From positions 620,001 to 684,000 of the forward strand of contig NZ_JACGWS010000001.1 in assembly GCF_014397005.1 (NCBI RefSeq): a stretch of 64,000 nucleotides of DNA. Reading direction: 5' to 3'. The stretch comes from Kordia aestuariivivens. Its GTDB lineage: Bacteria > Bacteroidota > Bacteroidia > Flavobacteriales > Flavobacteriaceae. Of the stretch, positions 27,205-35,755 are shown one piece after another. A program made the translations under genes and the position numbers. The stretch's first letter is position 1. Each line of letters opens with the position of its first letter. Under the pieces are notes generated by a model. That model had not been told where the DNA came from. It did not search any database and was given only the letters and a program-made list of their open reading frames with translations.

Positions 27205-27296
27205 TAGTATAAGAAATAACAGAAATAAACGTTACGTAAACGAAAGTAAATGTATTTGATGACAAATCAAAGTACAATAATAGGAATAATAGTATG

Positions 27297-27304
27297 TATA
27301 TTTG
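27297..27304 (+). promoter_or_regulatory. Putative -7 box for PASTA-rluD
   Basis: TATATTTG fits TAnnTTTG and lies 22 bp before the ATG at 27326. Confidence 0.5.
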
Positions 27305-27325
27305 CCACATTAAAATGTATTACAA

Positions 27326-27922
27326 ATGAATTTTATCAAACTTATATTTACCAAAGCATTTCTAAAACAAATTGGTATTGCTGTTGGTGTTCTGATCGTT
27401 TTGATTTTTCTCATCATGCAATGGTTAAAATATTCTACAAATCACGGAGAATTTAAAACAGTTCCAGATTTGAGTAGACTTTCGTTTGAAGAAGCAAAAG
27501 CAAAATTGGCAGAAAACGATTTAAGCTACAAATTACAAGATACCATCAATTACAATCCAGATTATCCAGCATTTTCCGTGATAGAGCAAAGTCCGGTTGC
27601 TGGCGACAAAGTAAAAGAAGATCGAAAAATATATTTAAAAATAAACCCTTCTAAATACCGAGAAATTACCATTCCTCATGTCATTCAAATTACCAGAAGA
27701 ACCGCTGAATCTACGTTAAATGCAGTTGGTTTTGAAGTTGAAAAAGTAATTTACAAAGACAATATCGGAAAAGATATGGTACTCGGAATACAATACAAAG
27801 GGAAACCCATAAATCCAGGTGATAGACTTCCAAAAATGTCAAAAGTAGAATTGATTTTAGGAAATGGAAATCGTCCAGGAGGAACCGTTAATGAAGAAAA
27901 TGACAACAATGCAGGAGAATAA
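27326..27922 (+). CDS. PASTA domain membrane protein
   Basis: Bitopic protein of 198 aa: a short cytosolic N-terminus, one transmembrane helix (about residues 15-32), then two PASTA repeats, DLSRLSFEEAKAKLAENDLSY..VIEQSPVAGDKV and IPHVIQITRRTAESTLNAVGFEVEKV..VLGIQYKGKPINPGDRLPKMSKVELILG. PASTA domains bind muropeptides or beta-lactam-like ligands in other bacteria, but here there is no kinase or PBP domain. It is translationally overlapped with rluD and divergent from ddl, the usual arrangement in Flavobacteriia. Confidence 0.88.
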   Translation: MNFIKLIFTKAFLKQIGIAVGVLIVLIFLIMQWLKYSTNHGEFKTVPDLSRLSFEEAKAKLAENDLSYKLQDTINYNPDYPAFSVIEQSPVAGDKVKEDRKIYLKINPSKYREITIPHVIQITRRTAESTLNAVGFEVEKVIYKDNIGKDMVLGIQYKGKPINPGDRLPKMSKVELILGNGNRPGGTVNEENDNNAGE

Positions 27923-28949
27923 CTTTCCACAGCCACAAGAAGAAAATGATGAGTTGTACGAACACTATTCGTTTACAGCCGAAAAAGGGCAACAACCATT
28001 ACGAGTAGACAAATATTTAATGAACTTTATTGAAGGCGCTACGCGAAATAAAATTCAACAATCTGCCAAAGATGGAAACATTCATGTGAATGATGTACCA
28101 GTAAAATCAAATTACAAAGTCAAAGGAAATGATGTTATACGCGTTTTATTTGCACATCCGCCGTATGAAAACTTATTAGTTGGTGAAGACATTCCAATTG
28201 ATGTTGTCTATGAAGATGATGATTTATTAGTTGTCAACAAACCAGCAGGAATGGTGGTGCATCCAGGACATGGAAACTATTCAGGAACGTTGATTAACGC
28301 ATTAATTTACCACTTTGACAATCTTCCAAAAAACTCTAGCGAACGCCCAGGATTGGTGCATAGAATCGATAAAGATACTAGCGGATTGTTAGTGGTTGCT
28401 AAAACGGAAGAAGCCATGACACATTTGGCAAAGCAGTTTTTTAATAAAACTTCTGAGCGAATTTATCATGCATTAGTTTGGGGAAATATGGAAGAAGATG
28501 AAGGCACCATAGAAGGAAATATTGGTCGTCATCCTAAAAACAGATTGCAAAATACGGTATTCTTTGGCGATGAAGAAGACAAAGGAAAAGCTGCGGTAAC
28601 GCATTACAAAGTGTTAGAACGTTTGGGATATGTAACGTTAGTCTCTTGTCAATTAGAAACGGGTCGTACACATCAAATTCGTGTGCACATGAAGCATATT
28701 GGACATACCTTATTCAATGATTCACGTTATGGTGGCGAACGCATTTTAAAAGGAACAACATTCACTAAATACAAGCAATTTGTAGACAACTGTTTCAAGA
28801 TCTTGCCACGACAAGCATTACACGCAAAAACCTTAGGGTTCATCCATCCAAGAACAGGAGAGAAGATGAGTTTCAACTCTGAAGTTCCAACGGATATTGC
28901 ACAATGTATTGAGAAATGGCGTCACTATGCGAAGCACATGGATATGTGA
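27909..28949 (+). CDS. rluD: 23S rRNA pseudouridine synthase, RluD family
   Basis: RluA-family synthase that isomerises uridines in 23S rRNA. An N-terminal S4 domain (PLRVDKYLMNFIEGATRNKIQQ) precedes the catalytic domain with the Asp motif HRIDKDTSGLLVVAKT and the VNKPAGMVVHPGHGN segment; QLETGRTHQIRVHMKHIGH follows. I use ATG 27909 (MQENNFPQPQ, 346 aa); ATG 27891 or 27900 is equally possible. Each start lies inside the PASTA gene, so translation is coupled. Confidence 0.92.
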   Translation: MQENNFPQPQEENDELYEHYSFTAEKGQQPLRVDKYLMNFIEGATRNKIQQSAKDGNIHVNDVPVKSNYKVKGNDVIRVLFAHPPYENLLVGEDIPIDVVYEDDDLLVVNKPAGMVVHPGHGNYSGTLINALIYHFDNLPKNSSERPGLVHRIDKDTSGLLVVAKTEEAMTHLAKQFFNKTSERIYHALVWGNMEEDEGTIEGNIGRHPKNRLQNTVFFGDEEDKGKAAVTHYKVLERLGYVTLVSCQLETGRTHQIRVHMKHIGHTLFNDSRYGGERILKGTTFTKYKQFVDNCFKILPRQALHAKTLGFIHPRTGEKMSFNSEVPTDIAQCIEKWRHYAKHMDM

Positions 28950-29000
28950 TTTTTAAAAGAATTGAGATGTTAGTAATGAGTATTGAGATTTGTTAATTTT

Positions 29001-29028
29001 AACTCATAACTCATAACTCACAACTCAC
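29001..29028. repeat. Heptamer array (AACTCAT/C)x4
   Basis: Two copies of AACTCAT are followed by two of AACTCAC in the convergent gap between rluD and the next gene. TGAGTATTGAGA-type words flank it, as at 1350 and 51705. Confidence 0.85.
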
Positions 29029-29053
29029 ACACAGAGCGAAGCGAAGTGCATAA

Positions 29054-29497
29054 CTATTTTTTAGCATCAAACAGCAATGATTTCTTTTTAAAATCGAGTT
29101 GAATTTGATCGAATTTTTTGCCCTTAATGAATGCCAAATTTTTCTTTGTAATTTCAAAACTCATCAACGTTATCCAACTATTGTAAGCACCTGAATATTC
29201 AGAATTAATCTCTTTAGAGTCAGAAGTTAATACGAGTTCATCGCCACCTAAAAAAGTTAATGTACTTCCTGTAAAAGTTTTGATTTTTGTAGGATTTAAA
29301 ATGGTAACTTCCATAAAAACATAACCATTCAGTTCTTGAAGTCCAGCCCAAATTCCGCCATATTCTGAAGTAGCAAGGAGTTCTCCAGGTACATCTTTCA
29401 TGATCTTCTCTGTAATAGCTGCTGAATGTCCACGCTCTGCAGCTTTGCTGCTTCCCATACTTGCCAATAATTTATCGATTGATTTTAATAACTTCAT
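29054..29497 (-). CDS. Conserved hypothetical protein
   Basis: Soluble 147-aa protein that I do not recognise. The N-terminus is helical and basic (MKLLKSIDKLLASMGSSKAAERG), the remainder beta-rich with FMEVTILNPTKIKTFTGSTLTFLGGDELVLTSDSKEI and a Lys-rich end. No signal peptide or membrane segment. It lies 35 bp after the next gene upstream (29533-30084) on the same strand and probably shares its transcript. Codon use looks like the neighbours', so it is credible as a gene. Confidence 0.6.
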   Translation of the reverse strand: MKLLKSIDKLLASMGSSKAAERGHSAAITEKIMKDVPGELLATSEYGGIWAGLQELNGYVFMEVTILNPTKIKTFTGSTLTFLGGDELVLTSDSKEINSEYSGAYNSWITLMSFEITKKNLAFIKGKKFDQIQLDFKKKSLLFDAKK

Positions 29498-29532
29498 GTC
29501 TAAATTTTTAAAGGCTGCAAGATAGAGCTATT

Positions 29533-30084
29533 CTATGAAAGTTGAATCAATTGATTGAAAATATCGAAATGATGTCCTTCGTTTCTCAATTCGATAATGA
29601 GTGTATTATTTTTACAGGTAATTTTATAAATTTCTTTAGATTCGAAAAGCGGTTTTAGAATGCTTACTAGTTGCGGAAGCACTCTTGGTTTTCCTTTTTT
29701 TGCCTTTATTACATAATTTTCATGAGTATCTACTTTTGAAAAAGAAGGATTCAGTAGATCTAAAAATTTCTTTTTCCGCACAACAAATGAAGTATCATTC
29801 GTTCCAAAATCATGACATTTCCATTCTGCCAACGTTAGAAGGTTTTGATATTTAGAAGAAAACCAAATACTTCCACCTGAATACGTTGCTTTTTTATATT
29901 TTAAATCCCATGCTTTGCCAGTTTCTATTTTGCCATAAATACTATAACTCCAAGCATTATAAACTCCTTTTACCTTTCCTTGTTTACTCGCGATAAAACG
30001 TTCAAAATCGTGACAGAACTGTTCGTTTGCTAGATAAAAAGGAGAACTTAGCTCTAACGGTGTTGCGTTGGATTTTATTTTCAT
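29533..30084 (-). CDS. Hypothetical protein
   Basis: Soluble 183-aa protein of unknown family with no signal peptide. It has aromatic-rich beta segments (GVYNAWSYSIYGKIETGKAWDLKYKKATYSGGSIWFSSKYQN), a DTSFVVRKKKF stretch and a C-terminal IYKITCKNNTLIIELRNEGHHFDIFNQLIQL. It is the first gene of a two-gene minus-strand unit with 29054-29497 and is divergent from the VOC gene, with a nine-copy heptamer array in the gap. Confidence 0.6.
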   Translation of the reverse strand: MKIKSNATPLELSSPFYLANEQFCHDFERFIASKQGKVKGVYNAWSYSIYGKIETGKAWDLKYKKATYSGGSIWFSSKYQNLLTLAEWKCHDFGTNDTSFVVRKKKFLDLLNPSFSKVDTHENYVIKAKKGKPRVLPQLVSILKPLFESKEIYKITCKNNTLIIELRNEGHHFDIFNQLIQLS

Positions 30085-30184
30085 AGAAGAACTTTGAGTA
30101 TAGGTTCTTAAAAATGATGGTTTGTTACAGTTTTTAAATTTTAAATGTTAAATGGGGAATTTTAAATTTAAAAGTATCTCTTTT

Positions 30185-30247
30185 AAAACCCAAAACCCAA
30201 AACCCAAAACCCAAAACCCAAAACCCAAAACCCAAAACCCAAAACCC
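30185..30247. repeat. Heptanucleotide tandem array (AAAACCC)x9
   Basis: Nine perfect copies of AAAACCC (63 bp) lie in the divergent gap between a hypothetical gene and the VOC gene. Its period and copy number equal those of the array at 1396-1458, but the unit differs. Confidence 0.97.
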
Positions 30248-30333
30248 AAATTCATAAGTAATCTTTATTTCTGTATAAACGATAACTTTTTCAAAGATGA
30301 TTCAATCATTTCTGAAAATTGTATTTTTATAGT

Positions 30334-30990
30334 ATGCAAATTAGCGAATTAACCCTTTTTACAACGCATTTAGCGGAACAGAGACACTTCTACACGAAGG
30401 TGTTAGCATTACCATTAGTAGTTGCTGATGAAGAAAAATTTACGGTAAGAATCGGCGTTTCTTCACTCACGTTTATTGCTGAAAAAAGTACAAATCCAGC
30501 ACATTTTGCCATTAATATTTCATCCTATAAAATTCGAGAAGCTTTAAGTTGGATGCAACAACGAACAGAAATTTTACTATGTGAAGGCGAACAGATTGCT
30601 GATTTTTCCAATTGGAATGCAGAAGCCTTGTATTTTTATGATGTAGATGGAAATATTGTCGAATTCATCGCGCGAAAAGGCTTAGACATTAAAAATACGC
30701 ATCCGTTTTCTTCAACCGATTTACTGAGTATTAGTGAAATTGGAATCGTTTCAAGCGATAATAAAGCAATTTATGATGAATTGAATGCCATGCGTCCAAT
30801 TCCAATATATGATGGGAATTTTGAACGTTTTTGTGTATTAGGAAATGATGAAGGACTGTTTATTTTGGTCAACAATACAAAGAAAAAGTGGTTTCCAACA
30901 CAAGAAGAAGCATTGGTAGCTGATTTTCATATTAAAGGCGACTATAATTTTGCATTTCTAAATGGTAAAATAGTCCCAGAAAAAGAGTAA
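30334..30990 (+). CDS. VOC superfamily (glyoxalase-like) protein
   Basis: Soluble protein of 218 aa from ATG 30334 (MQISELTLFTTHLAEQRHFYTKVL). It has two vicinal-oxygen-chelate-type halves: LAEQRHFYTKVLALPLVV..VRIGVSSLTFI with AEALYFYDVDGNIVEFIAR, then a more degenerate second half (ISEIGIVSSDNKAIYDELNAM). The EFIAR glutamate is the usual metal-ligand position. Substrate cannot be assigned; members include glyoxalases, dioxygenases and resistance proteins. It is followed by yaaA on the same strand. Confidence 0.8.
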   Translation: MQISELTLFTTHLAEQRHFYTKVLALPLVVADEEKFTVRIGVSSLTFIAEKSTNPAHFAINISSYKIREALSWMQQRTEILLCEGEQIADFSNWNAEALYFYDVDGNIVEFIARKGLDIKNTHPFSSTDLLSISEIGIVSSDNKAIYDELNAMRPIPIYDGNFERFCVLGNDEGLFILVNNTKKKWFPTQEEALVADFHIKGDYNFAFLNGKIVPEKE

Positions 30991-31022
30991 ATTTAACAAC
31001 AAAAAAAACGAAAGAGCATACC

Positions 31023-31781
31023 ATGAAGATTGTCATATCACCTGCCAAATCATTAGATTTAGATAGCAAAATCCCAACAAAAAAACACACTGAAGCTTGT
31101 TTCTTAAAAGAAGCAGCACAATTAAATAAAGTACTCAAAAAGAAGTCGCGAAAAAGTTTATCGAAGCTCATGAATATTTCAGATGCTTTGGCAGATGTAA
31201 ACTATGAGCGAAACCAAGAATGGCAATTGCCATTTACTGCTGAAAATGCACGACCAAGTATTTACACTTTTAGTGGTGCGGTTTTTCAAGGATTAGACGC
31301 GTTTACACTTTCCGAAGAAAAAATAGAAACGTTGCAAAACACATTGCGAATTTTGTCAGGGCAATACGGATTGTTGAAACCATTAGATTTAATGCAGCCA
31401 TATCGCTTGGAAATGGGGACAAAGTTGCCAGTTGGGAAAAATAAAAATCTATATGAATTCTGGAAGAAGAAAATCACCACACAACTAAATAACGAATTAG
31501 AAGACGGTGAATTATTTGTCAATTTGGCAAGCAATGAATATTACAAAGCTGTGGATGCAAAAGCGTTGAAAGTCCCTGTAATTACACCTGTTTTTAAAGA
31601 TTTTAAAAATGGCGAATACAAAACCATCATGACTTACGCAAAGCTTGCTAGAGGTTTTATGACGCGCTATATTATAGACACAAATGCTAAAACAATTGAT
31701 GATTTAAAAGGATTCAATTATGAAGGATATGGCTTTAGTGAAGAAATGTCTACTACAAACGAATTAGTTTTTACACGATAA
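31023..31781 (+). CDS. yaaA: Peroxide stress protein YaaA (DUF328/UPF0246)
   Basis: Cytosolic 252-aa protein of the YaaA family, which in E. coli lowers intracellular iron under peroxide stress and binds DNA. Family motifs are visible: ISPAKSLD at the N-terminus, TFSGAVFQGLDA, LRILSGQYGLLKPLDLMQPYRLEMGTKL, NLASNEYYKAV, and a final GFNYEGYGFSEEMSTTNELVFTR. It sits 32 bp after the VOC gene and 4 bp before the next gene, so the three are probably an operon. Confidence 0.93.
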   Translation: MKIVISPAKSLDLDSKIPTKKHTEACFLKEAAQLNKVLKKKSRKSLSKLMNISDALADVNYERNQEWQLPFTAENARPSIYTFSGAVFQGLDAFTLSEEKIETLQNTLRILSGQYGLLKPLDLMQPYRLEMGTKLPVGKNKNLYEFWKKKITTQLNNELEDGELFVNLASNEYYKAVDAKALKVPVITPVFKDFKNGEYKTIMTYAKLARGFMTRYIIDTNAKTIDDLKGFNYEGYGFSEEMSTTNELVFTR

Positions 31782-31785
31782 TTTT

Positions 31786-32523
31786 ATGCTACGTTTCTAC
31801 TCTCCAGTACTGATTCTTCAAATATATTGTTTGTACCATGCATATAAAAACAAAAAAGATTACTTCTGGTATTTAATCATATTTATGGTTCCTTTACTAG
31901 GTGCTATTCTGTATTTATTGACGCAAGTATTTAACAAAACTGATCTTGAAAAAGTAGCTGACGAGATTGTAACGATTATTGTACCGTCAAAAAAAGTAAA
32001 AGATGCTGAAAAACGATTGGCTTTTGCCGATACATTTCAAAACAGAGTTGCATTAGCTGATGCACATTTTGAAAATGCTGATTATGAAAATGCAAGTAAA
32101 CATTATGAAGCGGCATTGAAAGGTAATTTTAAAAAGGATTTTTATGTAATGGCACAAATGATTAGTGCTATGAGTCAATCTCAGAATTATGAAGAAGTAA
32201 TTCGTTTGGCAGATGAAATTAAAGACAAACACGAGTTTAAAAATTCTAAGTCGCAATACATTTATGGTTTAGCACTTGATAAATTGGGCAGAATAGAAGA
32301 AGCTGAACAAAACTTGAAAGTGATTGATCAACGATATTCCAATTATGGAGAGCGCCTTACCTTGGCTAAGTTTTATTACAAAAATGGCAAGCGCGCAAAA
32401 GCTGTTGAAGTTTTGGATGAAATTATCATAGAATCTGAACACATGACAAAACCAAACAGACGTATTTACAGACAAGTCATTACGAATGTGCGAAAGTTTC
32501 GCGAAGAATTGGATAATGAATAA
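31786..32523 (+). CDS. Membrane-anchored TPR protein
   Basis: Protein of 245 aa. The N-terminus has one or two hydrophobic segments (about residues 3-18 and 27-45: FWYLIIFMVPLLGAILYLL), resembling the PLD N-terminal membrane motif of cardiolipin-synthase-like proteins. From about residue 75 it has TPR-like helical pairs (ADAHFENADYENASKHYEAAL; YGLALDKLGRIEEAEQNL). Function unknown. It starts 4 bp after yaaA. The 279-bp gap after it contains a low-complexity segment but no credible gene. Confidence 0.75.
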   Translation: MLRFYSPVLILQIYCLYHAYKNKKDYFWYLIIFMVPLLGAILYLLTQVFNKTDLEKVADEIVTIIVPSKKVKDAEKRLAFADTFQNRVALADAHFENADYENASKHYEAALKGNFKKDFYVMAQMISAMSQSQNYEEVIRLADEIKDKHEFKNSKSQYIYGLALDKLGRIEEAEQNLKVIDQRYSNYGERLTLAKFYYKNGKRAKAVEVLDEIIIESEHMTKPNRRIYRQVITNVRKFREELDNE

Positions 32524-32802
32524 TTCATGCTAATTAAAAAATATTATCTCAGTAGTTTTTCTTTCTCTGAAGTATAGAAAAGGTTTTGCGTTAAGAATTT
32601 TCGAAGCCTTGGAGAAAATTTAGTAAAAGTTTTTCGGTTTTAGTTTTTCGAAGAAAAAACTAAAAATACCTGCCAGAGAAAGCGCATTTTCTTTTGTTTC
32701 TGTTTTCTTTGTGCGAGCAAAGAAAATGAAAGTAACAAGTAAAAATAGATTAACGATAGCTACTACTTTATTTAGTATCATATTAAACATATAAATAACT
32801 TC

Positions 32803-33534
32803 ATGTTCTTCCACAAACATCCATACCAACCTTTCATTCAGCCTGATACCGAAAAACTCATTGTAGGAACATTACCGCCACCACGATTTTCCACAGATGA
32901 TTTGCTCGAAAAAGATGTGAATTTCTGTTACGGAAGTTATTACAATTCGCTGTGGTTATTCATTGATAAAATTCACAAGCTGAATTTGCGTTATGACAAT
33001 TCGCAAGAAGCGATTGACGAACGAAAACAATTCCTAATCCAACATAAAATTGGCGTTTGTGATATTGTTGACAGTTGCGAGCGCGAAAAAATAGATGCTT
33101 CTGATTTGGGAATGCAAAACATTCAATTGCGGGATGTGGTTGGCTATCTAAAAAAACACCCAAGCATTCACACCATATTATTCACGGGCGGAAACTCCAA
33201 AAATGGCCCAGAATATTTCTTCCGAAAACACTTAAAAGAGTACAATCTAAAACTAGAAGTCGTTTCAGACATTGTACCAAGAATTCATCAGTTTGACGTT
33301 GGTTTTATAAAAAACGAAGGTCATGCTGAACTTGATTCAGCATCTCATAAACAAGCTGTCACTTCGAGCGCAGTCGAGAAGTCAAGAATAATCAAAACCG
33401 TTTCACTTACCTCAGCGTCTGGCGCGGCAAATCGTGCTGTGGGAAGCATTCCATTATACCGAAAACTAAAACGCGAAAACCCAACGTTTACAACTTTTGA
33501 TTTTCGCGTTTTACAATATAAAAAGTTCTTCTAA
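32803..33534 (+). CDS. Uracil-DNA glycosylase superfamily-like protein with repeat-derived insert
   Basis: Soluble 243-aa protein similar to the UDG-superfamily proteins of Bacteroidota. The N-terminal LIVGTLPPPRF resembles the GxNPG-type motif and the distal SASGAANRAVGS resembles the second active-site motif; VNFCYGSYYNSLW and HTILFTGGNSKNG lie between. Glycosylase activity is inferred, not shown. Residues 173-194 (HAELDSASHK, then AVTSSAVEKS) are encoded by an R2 and an R3 repeat inserted in frame just before the second motif. The frame is intact, so the gene probably still makes protein. Confidence 0.7.
   Translation: MFFHKHPYQPFIQPDTEKLIVGTLPPPRFSTDDLLEKDVNFCYGSYYNSLWLFIDKIHKLNLRYDNSQEAIDERKQFLIQHKIGVCDIVDSCEREKIDASDLGMQNIQLRDVVGYLKKHPSIHTILFTGGNSKNGPEYFFRKHLKEYNLKLEVVSDIVPRIHQFDVGFIKNEGHAELDSASHKQAVTSSAVEKSRIIKTVSLTSASGAANRAVGSIPLYRKLKRENPTFTTFDFRVLQYKKFF
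33319..33383. repeat. R2 + R3 repeats inside the glycosylase-like gene
   Basis: R2 (33319-33350, core TGCTGAACTTGATTCAGCA) and R3 (33357-33383, core TTCGAGCGCAGTCGAGAA) lie six bases apart inside the reading frame. They add about 22 codons and no stop. Confidence 0.9.
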
Positions 33535-33554
33535 AAAAGAAAATCTATAATGAT

Positions 33555-33977
33555 TTAGTTATTGCTTCTTGGTCCAATAGTGTTTAAATCGTCTGGATAT
33601 GCTGCTTTTGGATCTGGTCCATATTCGTTTGGTCCAACTTGTCCTTCTGTGCACATTAACACAAGTAGCCAAATTCCTCCAACTAATGGAATCAATTGAA
33701 TAAGAATCATCCAACCACTATTTCCAGTATCATGCAAGCGTCGTACGATGACCGCAAGATTTGGAATGAGTATACCCAATCCATAAATAATATAGACACT
33801 AAAGCCTAATATTCCTATTGCTGGAGATTGAGTGATAGCAGTCAGTATTCCGAATGTCATCACTAAGCCTATCAAAATAATAATGTTAAACAAAATAAAC
33901 ATCCAATATTCTTGACGTCTTGCTCTTCCTTCAAAGTTCGCGAAATTATCACGTACTACTTTTAAATACCATTCCAT
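33555..33977 (-). CDS. DUF805 family membrane protein
   Basis: Membrane protein of 140 aa with four hydrophobic spans. DUF805 signatures are present: N-terminal WYLKVVRDNFANFEGRARRQEYWMFILFN, central PNLAVIVRRLHDTGNSGWMILI, and VLMCTEGQVGPNEYGPDP near the end. Function is unknown; relatives are small integral proteins found in many bacteria. It is transcribed alone, convergent with the glycosylase-like gene. Confidence 0.92.
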   Translation of the reverse strand: MEWYLKVVRDNFANFEGRARRQEYWMFILFNIIILIGLVMTFGILTAITQSPAIGILGFSVYIIYGLGILIPNLAVIVRRLHDTGNSGWMILIQLIPLVGGIWLLVLMCTEGQVGPNEYGPDPKAAYPDDLNTIGPRSNN

Positions 33978-34074
33978 AATTTATTGTTGATTAGTGTTAG
34001 TTAATTTCAAATATAAATAAATTTTTGTAAGTCTTTTTTGAAAGAAGCAAAAAATGTTAAATCACCATAAAAAA

Positions 34075-34103
34075 CGAGCCTTGATTTTCTATATCAAGGC
34101 TCG
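34075..34103 (-). terminator. Terminator after metallophosphoesterase gene
   Basis: A perfect 11-bp stem (CGAGCCTTGAT / ATCAAGGCTCG) with a 7-base loop is followed by a T-run on the minus strand. Confidence 0.9.
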
Positions 34104-34115
34104 TACTATATGTAT

Positions 34116-34679
34116 TTATCGATTACTTTTTTCAAAAGGTGGTTTCCAGCTTTTTGTTTTCATAATAGCTTTCACCTTTTCATATGATAACGGATAAAAA
34201 TCGTGACAATCGACACCAATATCAAACGATAACGAATTTGGATTATCTGCCAAAGTTCCGTGCGAATGTCCGTATAAATGATACGTTCCCCAATGGGAAG
34301 CATTCCATTCGCGCATTGCGTAATGAAACAATACAATCATTTGTTCTCCGCGTGGAAACTCATCGTCTTTCACAACCAATTCGTGGTAATCTTTAATCCA
34401 CTCAAATCGCGTATGACACGCTTGCGCAGATTTCTCATGGTTTCCATTAATAAGATAGATTTTCCCGTGTAAACGGTCTAAAATCTTTCTCAATTTTCCA
34501 GAAGAAGAAAGTCCAAAATCACCAAGGTGATATACTTCGTCTTCAGGATTTATTTTTTCATTCCATTTTTGGATTAAAATCTCGTCCATTTCATCTACAT
34601 CCGTAAAAGGACGTTCTGAAAATTTGATGATATTTTTATGTCCAAAGTGATGGTCAGAAGTAAAAAATAGGGTACTCAT
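34116..34679 (-). CDS. Calcineurin-like metallophosphoesterase
   Basis: Soluble 187-aa phosphoesterase with the metal-binding series FTSDHHFGHKNI (DxH), HLGDFGL (GD), LINGNHEK (GNHE) and LYGHSHG (GHxH), all intact. Short single-domain members like this are often phage- or host-encoded phosphodiesterases with unknown substrates. It stands alone, with a strong terminator just after its stop. Confidence 0.92.
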   Translation of the reverse strand: MSTLFFTSDHHFGHKNIIKFSERPFTDVDEMDEILIQKWNEKINPEDEVYHLGDFGLSSSGKLRKILDRLHGKIYLINGNHEKSAQACHTRFEWIKDYHELVVKDDEFPRGEQMIVLFHYAMREWNASHWGTYHLYGHSHGTLADNPNSLSFDIGVDCHDFYPLSYEKVKAIMKTKSWKPPFEKSNR

Positions 34680-34831
34680 TTCTTTAAATTTTAGTGTATA
34701 ATATATTTTTATTCTTCGCGTACTATTGAAATCGAAATTTCAACTTTGGACTGCTAAGTTTACATCGTTCTGTTTTTACAAGTTTTCATAATTTTTATAT
34801 TTAAGGTGTAAATGTACTATTTATTATATTT

Positions 34832-35755
34832 TCATAAAAATGACCAAGCCACAATCCGACTTACTTTATTTCCTTGTCCCATCGGAATGGTTTTTACAGT
34901 GGTTGCTTTTACAAGTTTTAAAGCGTTATAAATTGCGGGAAGATTCACTTCTTTAGAAACTAACGTCGTAAACCATAAACACGATTTTCCAAACTGTTTA
35001 CTTTCCTTTATCATATTTTTAATAAACTTCTTTTCGCCACCTTTACACCACAATTCGTTGCTTTGTCCACCAAAGTTTAGTTCAGTTTTTATACTTTTTT
35101 CTCCTTTTAAATTTTGAAGTTTTCGAGTCGTTCCAGCTTGTGCTTCTTTGGCAGATTTGTGAAATGGCGGATTGCAAATTGTTACCGAAATACATTCGGA
35201 AGGATCTACAATTCCTTTGAAAATTTGATTCGGATTTGTTTGATGTCTAATTTCAATAAGAGCTGTTAAATTTGAATTTTCCGTAATAATCTTTTGTGCA
35301 TTTTCAATAGAAATCGGGTCAATATCAGAAGCAATAAACGACCAACCGTATTCCTGTGTTCCAATAATTGGATACACCAAATTTGCGCCAGTTCCAATAT
35401 CTAAACATTTAATTTGTTTCCCTTTCGGGATTTCACCCTGATACGTTTCCCCTAGAAGCGACGCAACATAATGAATATAATCAGCTCTACCAGGAATTGG
35501 TGGGCACAAATAATTTTCAGGAATGTCCCAATAATCAATATGATAATACTGTTTTAACAATGCTTTATTGAGCATTTTCACAGCTTCTGGATTAAAAAAA
35601 TCAATAGATTCATCGCCAAATTTGTTCGGTTTTACAAACGAATCAAGTTCGGGACAACGTTCAATCAACAATTTAAAATCATAGCGTTCCCGATGTTTAT
35701 TCAGCGGATGCAATTTTGACTTCGCTACTTCGTGTCGCTTCTTTTTTGAATCCAT
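34832..35755 (-). CDS. rlmF: 23S rRNA (adenine(1618)-N(6))-methyltransferase
   Basis: SAM-dependent methyltransferase (307 aa) that makes m6A1618 in 23S rRNA. It has the RlmF N-terminal KSKLHPLNKHRERYDF, SAM-binding CLDIGTGANLVYPIIG, catalytic NPPF (ICNPPFHKSAKEAQAGTTRK) and a C-terminal LVKATTVKTIPMGQGNKVSRIVAW. Length is normal. The start overlaps the end of the DUF885 gene by 31 bp, indicating coupled expression. Confidence 0.95.
   Translation of the reverse strand: MDSKKKRHEVAKSKLHPLNKHRERYDFKLLIERCPELDSFVKPNKFGDESIDFFNPEAVKMLNKALLKQYYHIDYWDIPENYLCPPIPGRADYIHYVASLLGETYQGEIPKGKQIKCLDIGTGANLVYPIIGTQEYGWSFIASDIDPISIENAQKIITENSNLTALIEIRHQTNPNQIFKGIVDPSECISVTICNPPFHKSAKEAQAGTTRKLQNLKGEKSIKTELNFGGQSNELWCKGGEKKFIKNMIKESKQFGKSCLWFTTLVSKEVNLPAIYNALKLVKATTVKTIPMGQGNKVSRIVAWSFL

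Noticed and set aside
30152-30352. Open frame encoding repeated KTQNPKP
   Set aside because: It is the translation of the AAAACCC array. A 7-bp unit repeats as 7 residues and keeps any frame open; there is no start context or homologue-like sequence.
32620-32829. Minus-strand 69-aa membrane-like ORF
   Set aside because: It overlaps the start of the glycosylase-like gene, and VTFIFFARTKKTE is the translation of a CTTTCATTTTCTTTGCTCGC-type word common in flavobacterial gaps. It is not supportable as a gene.
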